The notes under the pieces were generated by a model. It was not told the DNA's origin and did not search any database. It worked only from the letters and a program-made list of their open reading frames with translations. Of a DNA stretch of 6,887 bases, positions 1 to 4,757 are shown one piece after another. A program made the position numbers and the translations under genes. Source of the stretch: Microcoleaceae cyanobacterium UBA11344 (GTDB taxonomy: Bacteria > Cyanobacteriota > Cyanobacteriia > Cyanobacteriales > Microcoleaceae); NCBI GenBank assembly GCA_003483675.1, contig DMYK01000098.1, positions 3,580 through 10,466 on the forward strand, read 5' to 3'. The first letter of the stretch is position 1. Every line of letters starts with the position of its first letter.

Positions 1-3000
1 GGCTCCATCCCGACGATCGCACCTATACCGAAACATTGCTTCAGCAAGCCGTCTTAGGAGAGGCAGAATATGATACCGAGTTTCGGGTTATACATCCCGA
101 TGGCAGCATCCATTTTATTAAAGCCTATGGTGTCGTCGTGCGAGATGCCCAAGGTAATCCCCAGAGCATGATTGGGGTCAATTTTGATATTAGCAGACGC
201 AAACAGGCTGAACTCGATCGACAGCAGTTAATACAAGAATTATCAGCCTTTAAACAGGCCTTGGATCAGTCTGCCATTGTGGTTATTACTGATCCGAAAG
301 GGGTGATTACTTACACTAACGATCGCTTTTGTGTAGTCTCTGGCTACTCCCGCAATGAACTCATCGGTCAAACTCATCGCATTGTCAACTCTGGCTACCA
401 TCCCCCCAGCTTTTTCCAAAACCTGTGGCGCACGATTGCTATGGGCGAGATTTGGCGCGGTGAAATTTGCAATCAGAAGAAGAACGGTAGCCTGTACTGG
501 GTTGCTAGCACTATCGTCCCCTTTCTGGATGAACAAGGAATACCTTTTCAGTATTTAGCTATTCGCTTTGATATTACCGATCGCAAATTGGCCGAAGCAA
601 CGCTCCAGCAGGAAAATACCTTCCGTCAACAAATTGTAGAAAACATGGCAGAAGGGCTGTGCGTTTTCCATCAAATTGAGGAGTTTCCCTTTCTGGGCTT
701 CACAGTTTGGAATCGGCAAATGCAAGCGATTACGGGCTACACCTTAGAGGAAATCAACCGCGTGGGTTGGTCTAAAGTAGTACCTGATGTATTGGATCAA
801 GAACAGGCGATCGCCCAGCAGGGAGGAATAGGAGGGGAAAATCAGAGTGCTCAGGAAAGGGAAATCCAGCGTCAAGATGGACTGAAACGCACTGTCTCTA
901 TTTCCACCTCGGTGCTATCGAGTGATGATGGACTGATCTATATACTCGCCCTGATTCAAGACATTACCGATCGCCAACAGACAGAGCGAGAAAATCGCCA
1001 GTTGAAAGAACGCCTCGAATTTTTGCTTTTCTCTAGTCCCGCGATGATCTATAGCTGTAAGCCCTATGGCGACTATGGAGCCACTTTTATGAGCAAAAAT
1101 ATCGAAGCCATTTTGGGCTACAAAGCAGAAGAATTTTTATCGATCCCCGGATTTTGGGCTAATCATATTCACCCAGAAGATGCCCCTAGAGTTTTTGCAG
1201 ATCTATCCGCTTTCTTTGAGCATGATAATCATCAGCATGAATATCGTTTCTTGCATCACGATGGTCACTACATTTGGATGCGAGATGAACTGCGCCTAGT
1301 GCGAGATGAACAAGGTATCCCAACGGAGATTGTTGGCTATTTTGCAGATATTAGTGATCTCAAACGAGCCGAATCAGCTTTAAAACGACAACTAGCAGCC
1401 ATTGAAGCAGCGATCGATGGTATTGCGATTATCCAAGAAGACGGCTACCTCTATTTGAATCAAGCCCATTTAGAACTGTTTGGCTACGATCGCCCGATCG
1501 AACTATTGGGCAAATCTTGGAAACTTTTGTATTCGACCGAGGAGTTAGAACGGCTTGAGCGGGAAGTCTTTCCGGTGCTGGGGCGCGATCGAGCTTGGCA
1601 GGGTGAGGCGATCGCCACCCGCAAAGATGGTTCTACTTTTGCCGAAGAACTATCCCTGACACTCACAGAGGATGAATTATTGATTTGTGTCTGCCGCGAT
1701 ATTAGCGATCGCAAGCAATATGAAGCCAAACTGCAACAAAGCAACCAAGAATTGATCCGCGCTACTCGCCTCAAGGATGAGTTTCTCGCTAATATGAGCC
1801 ACGAACTCCGCACTCCTCTCAACGCCATTCTGGGCATGAGCGAGGGGCTACAGGAGGGGGTTTTTGGCATCGTCAATGAACCACAAATCAAAGCTTTACA
1901 AACCATCGATCGCAGTGGCTCTCACTTACTAGAATTAATCAACGATATTTTGGATATTGCCAAGATTGAATCAGGTCAAATGGAACTAGATTGCACTCTG
2001 GTTTCTGTGAATCATCTCTGTCAATCTAGTCTGGCATTTATTCAACAACAAGCTATGCAAAAACGCATCCAGCTTGTTGTTGAACAGCCGCTTAATCTGC
2101 CAGACTTATTGATTGATGAACGGCGCATCCGCCAAGTTTTGATTAATTTGCTCAACAACGCCGTCAAATTCACTCCCGCCGGAGGACGCATTTCTCTAGT
2201 GGTTAGCTGTCAACAGGGCTGGGGCGACTTGGATTCTGCGGATTGCCCACGGCAGTTTTTGGTGAAGGATATACTGCGAATTGCTGTGATTGATACGGGT
2301 ATTGGTATTGCTCCAGAAGATATCAATAAACTATTTCAGCCTTTCATCCAAATTGATAGTGCTCTGAATCGTGAATATACGGGTACTGGCTTGGGGCTTG
2401 CTCTGGTGAAGCGTATTGTGGAACTCCACGGCGGGCGGGTGTTGCTGACTAGCGAGGTGGGGGTGGGAAGTTGTTTTGCGATCGAATTTGAGGGCGGGCA
2501 TGGTTCGAATCCTCTCACCAACCACGGAGGCACTGAGGGCAGGCACGGGGGCACTGCCCCTACTGTGCCCTCTTCTCCTGAGCTGGAATCCCAGAGTCTA
2601 TCCTCCATCGAACCCAGCCCGCCGAAACAGGAAGCATCTCCTTTAATCTTGCTGGCAGAAGATAACGAAGCCAATATCAGTACGGTTTCGAGCTACCTGA
2701 GAGCTAAGGGCTATCGCATTATTTTGGCAAAAAATGGACGGGAGGCGATCGCCCTAGCCCAGTCTGAAAACCCCAATCTGATTTTGATGGATATCCAAAT
2801 GCCTGGGATGGATGGAATAGAATCTATGCAGCAGATTCGTCGCAATCCAAATTTGGTTGATGTGCCGATCGTTGCCTTAACTGCTTTAGCTATGACGGGC
2901 GATCGCGATCGATGTTTAGAAGCAGGAGCCAATGATTATATGACTAAGCCAGTTAAGCTGAAGCAATTGGCAACCACTATTCAACAACTTTTAGGTAAAT

Positions 3001-3008
3001 CCACCTAA
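1..3008 (+). CDS. Hybrid sensor histidine kinase: five PAS/PAC modules, HisKA, HATPase, receiver (5'-truncated)
   Basis: This is a signalling kinase that should autophosphorylate a histidine and pass the phosphate to its own receiver. The frame is open to the window edge (codons from position 3 read LHPDDRTYTET), so the TTG at 36 is not the true start. Residues below are numbered from the codon at 36. PAS/PAC modules lie at about 1-60 (partial), 70-188, 195-318, 325-447 and 450-563, most ending in a D-I-[ST]-D-R-type PAC motif. HisKA carries His589 in SHELRTPLN, preceded by a likely coiled coil. The HATPase shows the N box with Asn704/Asn708, the G1 box DTGIGI (753-758) and the G2 box GTGLGL (783-788). 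A Gly/Ser/Pro-rich linker (about 820-868) joins a receiver with acidic pair Glu875/Asp876, phosphoacceptor Asp919, Thr949 and Lys971. All key catalytic residues are present. No membrane segment is visible, but the N terminus is missing. No HPt or DNA-binding output follows, so phosphate probably goes to a separate HPt or regulator. The input signal is unknown. The gene runs convergently to adh. Confidence 0.95.
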   Translation, partial: LHPDDRTYTETLLQQAVLGEAEYDTEFRVIHPDGSIHFIKAYGVVVRDAQGNPQSMIGVNFDISRRKQAELDRQQLIQELSAFKQALDQSAIVVITDPKGVITYTNDRFCVVSGYSRNELIGQTHRIVNSGYHPPSFFQNLWRTIAMGEIWRGEICNQKKNGSLYWVASTIVPFLDEQGIPFQYLAIRFDITDRKLAEATLQQENTFRQQIVENMAEGLCVFHQIEEFPFLGFTVWNRQMQAITGYTLEEINRVGWSKVVPDVLDQEQAIAQQGGIGGENQSAQEREIQRQDGLKRTVSISTSVLSSDDGLIYILALIQDITDRQQTERENRQLKERLEFLLFSSPAMIYSCKPYGDYGATFMSKNIEAILGYKAEEFLSIPGFWANHIHPEDAPRVFADLSAFFEHDNHQHEYRFLHHDGHYIWMRDELRLVRDEQGIPTEIVGYFADISDLKRAESALKRQLAAIEAAIDGIAIIQEDGYLYLNQAHLELFGYDRPIELLGKSWKLLYSTEELERLEREVFPVLGRDRAWQGEAIATRKDGSTFAEELSLTLTEDELLICVCRDISDRKQYEAKLQQSNQELIRATRLKDEFLANMSHELRTPLNAILGMSEGLQEGVFGIVNEPQIKALQTIDRSGSHLLELINDILDIAKIESGQMELDCTLVSVNHLCQSSLAFIQQQAMQKRIQLVVEQPLNLPDLLIDERRIRQVLINLLNNAVKFTPAGGRISLVVSCQQGWGDLDSADCPRQFLVKDILRIAVIDTGIGIAPEDINKLFQPFIQIDSALNREYTGTGLGLALVKRIVELHGGRVLLTSEVGVGSCFAIEFEGGHGSNPLTNHGGTEGRHGGTAPTVPSSPELESQSLSSIEPSPPKQEASPLILLAEDNEANISTVSSYLRAKGYRIILAKNGREAIALAQSENPNLILMDIQMPGMDGIESMQQIRRNPNLVDVPIVALTALAMTGDRDRCLEAGANDYMTKPVKLKQLATTIQQLLGKST
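2520..2570 (+). repeat. Interspersed GC-rich repeat embedded in frame in the kinase linker
   Basis: This stretch is exactly 51 nt (17 codons, NHGGTEGRHGGTAPTVP, residues 829-845) between the HATPase and receiver domains. It starts with AACCACGGAGGCACTGAGGG, which matches about 17 of 23 aligned bases of the AACCGCAGAGGGCGCAGAGG tandem at 4456 in this same window. It continues into short inverted pairs: GGGCAG (2537-2542) with CTGCCC (2554-2559), and GGGCAC (2549-2554) with GTGCCC (2565-2570). Such sequence is typical of cyanobacterial intergenic repeats, so I infer that one entered the gene where the linker tolerates length change. The exact limits are uncertain. Confidence 0.55.
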
Positions 3009-3051
3009 TTAAACGTAAGATACAGATGGCTCAAAAGCTTGCTATATGAGC

Positions 3052-3086
3052 ATTCTTCCTTCTTACTTCTTGCTTCTTGCTTCTAA
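3052..3086. repeat. Degenerate heptamer tandem (CTTCTTG-type), five units
   Basis: Five consecutive 7-mers read ATTCTTC, CTTCTTA, CTTCTTG, CTTCTTG and CTTCTAA. They lie between the kinase stop codon and the adhE fossil. Heptameric short tandem repeats are known in cyanobacterial intergenic DNA. On the plus strand the tract is pyrimidine-rich and could also help to end kinase transcription, but no strong stem precedes it. Confidence 0.6.
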
Positions 3087-3092
3087 ATCGCG

Positions 3093-3136
3093 CCTCTTGA
3101 ATTGTGGCAGTCATATCAACTTGACGTTTCAAATGT
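3093..3136 (-). pseudogene. Fossil fragment of an adhE 3' region
   Basis: Positions 3093-3129 match 4943-4979 inside adhE at 34 of 37 bases, in the same orientation and without gaps; a weaker match runs on to about 3136. Read on the minus strand in the adhE frame it gives LKRQVDMTATIQEA, against LKRQVDIPDTIQEV in the intact gene. A stop codon (TAA) lies two codons upstream of this stretch and similarity is lost on both sides, so it cannot encode a product. All three mismatches within the 37 bp change an amino acid. The Ala residues of the relic (TATIQEA) resemble the family pattern (E. coli AdhE has IPKSIREAG), which suggests that it derives from a diverged adhE copy, not from a recent duplication of the neighbour. 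Confidence 0.65.
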
Positions 3137-3169
3137 TAAAATAATTAACTCCTGTTTCTGAAGGAATAA

Positions 3170-3197
3170 GGTGCGTGTTATTGAAAGATCACGCACC
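3170..3197 (-). terminator. Candidate hairpin terminator at the adh 3' end
   Basis: A perfect 8-bp stem, GGTGCGTG (3170-3177) with CACGCACC (3190-3197), encloses a 12-nt loop. On the minus strand it begins 8 nt after the adh stop codon. No clear U-tract follows in either direction, so it is either a weak intrinsic terminator or an mRNA 3'-end stabilising structure. Because the kinase gene converges on this gap, it could serve both transcripts. Confidence 0.45.
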
Positions 3198-3204
3198 CTA
3201 ATGA

Positions 3205-4221
3205 TTAAACTAAAACAATTCGATAACGAGCTTTATTTGCTACTACTTTATCCATTGCTTCATTAATCTGCGAAATCGGCATCGTTTCAATCATCGGTTT
3301 AATTTGGTGAAGGGCGGCAAATTCCAGCATTTCTTTCATAAAACGCCGTCCACCAACTACACTACCTGCGATCGCTTTTTGACCAAATACTAAAGAAAGT
3401 AAGGGAATATTCAGGATAGAAACAGGAAGCCCCGCCAAGCATAAAACTCCGTTATTTGCTAATAAACCAAAGGCTTGCTCCCAATCAATTTCCGAGGAAA
3501 CTGTACTTAAAAGTAGATCCTGAGTACCACTTGCTTCTTTGATTTGTTCGGCATTTTTCCAATTACAGAAATGATGCGCCCCAAATTCTTTAGCTTCAGC
3601 TTCTTTATCAGGAGATGTAGAAAAAGCAGTAACTTCTGCTCCCATTGCACGGGCAAATTTAATTGCCAAATGTCCTAATCCTCCAATCCCCACCACTCCC
3701 ACTTTTGCCCCCGGATATTTGATATAGGTGCGTAAGGGGCTATAAACCGTAATTCCAGCACATAATAGGGGGGCTGCACTGGCAGAATCTAAACCATCAG
3801 GTATTTTGTAGGCAAAATCAGCGGAAACTCGTAATTTGTTCGCAAAGCCGCCATGATTCCCCACAATTAATCCTGTATAGCCTTGGCGACAAACGTTTTC
3901 TTCTCCCCGTAAACAAGCGTCACAGACTCGACAAGAATTACGAATCCACCCAAAACCGACGCGATCGCCGATTTGCAAACCAGTAACTTCTTCCCCAAGT
4001 TGGGTAACATTTCCGACTACTTCATGACCTGCTACGAGGGGAAATTTACTCACATTCCAGTCGTTATCCCTCATGTGAATATCGGTGTGACACAACCCAT
4101 TGTGAGTTACTTCAATCTCCACATCATTGAGAGACAAAGGGGCTGGTTCGTATTCCCATTGTTGGAGTTTTTCGCCTACCTTTAAAGAGGCATATGCTTG
4201 AAATTTTGTATTTTGTACCAT
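3205..4221 (-). CDS. adhA: Zinc-dependent medium-chain alcohol dehydrogenase (CAD/YahK type, AdhA-like)
   Basis: This cytosolic enzyme reversibly reduces aldehydes to alcohols with a nicotinamide cofactor. The complete 338-aa protein has a usual length for the cinnamyl-alcohol-dehydrogenase/YahK branch and reads like the cyanobacterial AdhA group (Synechocystis slr1192 type). The catalytic zinc site is visible as Cys44 (GLCHTD), His66-Glu67 (GHEVVG) and Cys154 (PLLCAGITVY). The structural zinc lobe has Cys97, Cys100, Cys103 and Cys111. The Rossmann loop is GIGGLGH at 178-184. After the second strand comes FSTSPDK (about 200-206), with small and basic residues and no acidic one, as is common in NADP-preferring members; cofactor preference is inferred. 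The start is ATG at 4221, with only a weak GGA upstream as ribosome site. A TATAAT box lies 36 nt upstream. The gene is co-oriented with adhE but 536 bp away across repeats, so it probably has its own promoter. It holds two perfect HIP1 sites and all key residues. The gene symbol rests on resemblance only. Confidence 0.93.
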   Translation of the reverse strand: MVQNTKFQAYASLKVGEKLQQWEYEPAPLSLNDVEIEVTHNGLCHTDIHMRDNDWNVSKFPLVAGHEVVGNVTQLGEEVTGLQIGDRVGFGWIRNSCRVCDACLRGEENVCRQGYTGLIVGNHGGFANKLRVSADFAYKIPDGLDSASAAPLLCAGITVYSPLRTYIKYPGAKVGVVGIGGLGHLAIKFARAMGAEVTAFSTSPDKEAEAKEFGAHHFCNWKNAEQIKEASGTQDLLLSTVSSEIDWEQAFGLLANNGVLCLAGLPVSILNIPLLSLVFGQKAIAGSVVGGRRFMKEMLEFAALHQIKPMIETMPISQINEAMDKVVANKARYRIVLV

Positions 4222-4256
4222 GATAATTATCCAGGATTTAAAAATTGATTAACTAC

Positions 4257-4262
4257 ATTATA
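4257..4262 (-). promoter_or_regulatory. Probable adh promoter -10 box (TATAAT)
   Basis: The minus strand reads GATGTATAATG, a perfect consensus -10 hexamer ending 35 nt before the adh ATG. Transcription would start near 4250, giving a leader of about 29 nt. No TTGACA-like -35 hexamer is found at 16-19 nt spacing (it reads TGGCTC/GTGGCT there), which suggests that an activator is needed. The region is AT-rich. Confidence 0.55.
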
Positions 4263-4297
4263 CATCAATTAATTGGCTGAGCCACCTAATCTCTGGT

Positions 4298-4315
4298 TTC
4301 TTAACATTTTTTAAC
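4298..4315 (-). promoter_or_regulatory. HLR1-like direct repeat upstream of adh (possible RpaB site)
   Basis: The minus strand reads GTTAAAAA-AT-GTTAAGAA, two 8-mers separated by 2 nt. The cyanobacterial HLR1 element bound by RpaB has the form KTTACAWW-N2-KTTACAWW; 13 of the 16 fixed positions fit here, but the conserved C is A in both halves. It would sit at about -48 to -65 from the predicted adh start, where an activator could replace the missing -35 box. The AT-rich context makes a chance match quite possible. Confidence 0.25.
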
Positions 4316-4433
4316 TCTTACTATATTGGATTAGGTGTGATCCCAGTAAATCCAAGCGATCGGCGCGTTGCCATACAGATTCAGCACTACCTAAAGGATT
4401 GCGTAAAGCGGTAACATTTCCAGTAATATCGTT
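4311..4433 (-). other. Unassigned coding-like stretch, possible gene remnant
   Basis: This stretch upstream of the adh promoter is less AT-rich than the promoter and is not a recognised repeat. On the minus strand it is open from about 4514 to a TAA at 4311-4313; its last part reads like protein (contains RNPLGSAESVWQRADRLDLL) but has no start codon. On the plus strand a second frame (4253-4414) is open and contains PVNPSDRRVAIQIQHYLKDC, also without an ATG. I recognise neither. It may be the broken end of a former gene, or open by chance. The strand is given for the longer frame only. Confidence 0.2.
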
Positions 4434-4522
4434 TCCGGTTGCATCGGAATGATTTAACCGCAGAGGGCGCAGAGGGCGCAGAGGGAGAGAAGAGAGAGAT
4501 GAATAATTCCGATGCTACCGGA
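4434..4522. repeat. 17-bp inverted repeat enclosing a GA-rich tandem
   Basis: The left arm 4434-4450 (TCCGGTTGCATCGGAAT) and right arm 4506-4522 (ATTCCGATGCTACCGGA) are inverted copies with one mismatch. They enclose 55 nt made of a 9-mer tandem and a purine-rich tail. The layout resembles a small non-autonomous element, or two palindromic units split by the tandem. No transposase and no target-site duplication could be identified. The right arm is shared with the palindrome that starts at 4513. Confidence 0.65.
4459..4485. repeat. Three tandem copies of CGCAGAGGG
   Basis: Three exact 9-mers (4459-4467, 4468-4476, 4477-4485) are preceded by TTAAC and followed by an AGAGAGAAGAGAGAGA tract. 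The same motif in degenerate form occurs inside the kinase gene at 2520. Nine-base units keep any reading frame, which fits their being tolerated in coding linkers. Confidence 0.85.
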
Positions 4523-4549
4523 TTTGATATAATATCAATTCCGGTTGCA
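4513..4549. repeat. Imperfect 37-bp palindrome, unit A
   Basis: Arms TGCTACCGGATTTGATA (4513-4529) and TATCAATTCCGGTTGCA (4533-4549) pair at 15 of 17 positions around a 3-nt centre (TAA). Together with the preceding ATTCCGA it forms a unit (4506-4549) repeated in diverged form at 4659-4703. It could fold as a hairpin in transcripts running past adhE. Confidence 0.7.
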
Positions 4550-4563
4550 CTCAGAGATGATTG

Positions 4564-4577
4564 TTGACGGTTGACGG
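4564..4577. repeat. Two tandem TTGACGG heptamers
   Basis: TTGACGG occurs twice in direct succession (4564-4570, 4571-4577), followed by TT. It lies at the left edge of the GC-rich inverted-repeat element. It is a short heptamer tandem of the kind seen in cyanobacterial spacers, and too short to say more. Confidence 0.4.
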
Positions 4578-4584
4578 TTCGTGG

Positions 4585-4647
4585 GTGGGGGCGGGTTTTT
4601 GAGATGGTTGGTTTGAGGCTTTTATGGTTGGTGAAACCCGCCCCTAC
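4585..4647. repeat. GGGCGGGTTT / AAACCCGCCC inverted-repeat element
   Basis: Arms GTGGGGGCGGGTTT (4585-4598) and AAACCCGCCCCTAC (4634-4647) pair at 13 of 14 positions. They enclose 35 nt with two TGGTTGGT motifs. From general knowledge, GTAGGGGCGGGTTT-ended elements are abundant interspersed repeats in many cyanobacterial genomes and are probably non-autonomous. This one splits the two related palindromic units A (4506-4549) and B (4659-4703). Confidence 0.7.
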
Positions 4648-4658
4648 GAGAATTTACT

Positions 4659-4703
4659 ATTCCGATGAAGAGAGGATTTGATCTAATATCAAGTCTGTTG
4701 CTA
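4659..4703. repeat. Diverged direct copy of unit A (unit B)
   Basis: ATTCCGATG (4659-4667) and GGATTTGATCTAATATCAA (4674-4692) recur in the same order as ATTCCGATG and GGATTTGATATAATATCAA in unit A at 4506-4538, with one substitution in the second block and a small length difference between the blocks. The right half continues as GTCTGTTGC where unit A has TTCCGGTTGC. The copies are clearly related, so this is a repeat family and not a chance palindrome. Confidence 0.7.
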
Positions 4704-4718
4704 ACGGACTTGATATTA
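4684..4718 (-). terminator. Strong 16-bp hairpin downstream of adhE
   Basis: Arms TAATATCAAGTCTGTT (4684-4699) and AACGGACTTGATATTA (4703-4718) pair along all 16 positions, 15 by Watson-Crick pairs and one by a G-T(U) pair, around a 3-nt loop (GCT). On the minus strand it starts 39 nt after the adhE stop codon. No run of T follows, so it is not a textbook intrinsic terminator. It could still act as an mRNA 3'-end barrier or reduce read-through into adh. It overlaps the right half of repeat unit B. Confidence 0.5.
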
Positions 4719-4757
4719 CGGCACTATCTCTAATTCTAGAACACCCTTTTACAAAAA

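Larger units (their letters stand above)
807..3968. repeat. HIP1 octamers (GCGATCGC), seven perfect copies
   Basis: Perfect copies start at 807, 1608, 1705, 2745, 2899, 3368 and 3961. Five are in the kinase gene and two in adh. Random sequence of this length would hold about 0.1. HIP1 is a hallmark of many cyanobacterial genomes, so this is the strongest taxonomic evidence in the window. I found no perfect copy in the adhE fragment or in the intergenic gaps, although CGATCG cores are frequent in adhE (near 5263, 5411, 5491, 5926, 6167 and 6401). The list was made by eye and may miss a copy. Confidence 0.9.

Noticed and set aside
36..38. TTG as the kinase start codon
   Set aside because: The frame remains open upstream to position 3 and encodes LHPDDRTYTET, a typical PAS segment, so the gene begins outside the window.
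1484..1906. Antisense open frame of 140 codons within the kinase
   Set aside because: It lies opposite the PAS5/HisKA region, has a Ser/Arg-rich composition typical of antisense frames, and shows no family motif.
2331..2674. Antisense open frames opposite the HATPase and linker
   Set aside because: They are shadows of a clearly conserved coding frame, with no ribosome site or recognisable domain.
3029..3051. GCTCA/TGAGC hairpin as kinase terminator
   Set aside because: The stem is only 5 bp with a 13-nt loop, and the following tract is interrupted by C residues; too weak to annotate.
3973..4185. Plus-strand open frame inside adh
   Set aside because: It lies opposite conserved zinc-binding residues of the dehydrogenase and has no independent support.
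4434..4718. CRISPR array
   Set aside because: The repeats are palindromic, diverged and irregularly spaced, with no equal-length unique spacers and no cas gene.
4434..4718. Intact insertion sequence
   Set aside because: There are inverted repeats but no transposase coding capacity; at most these are non-autonomous elements.
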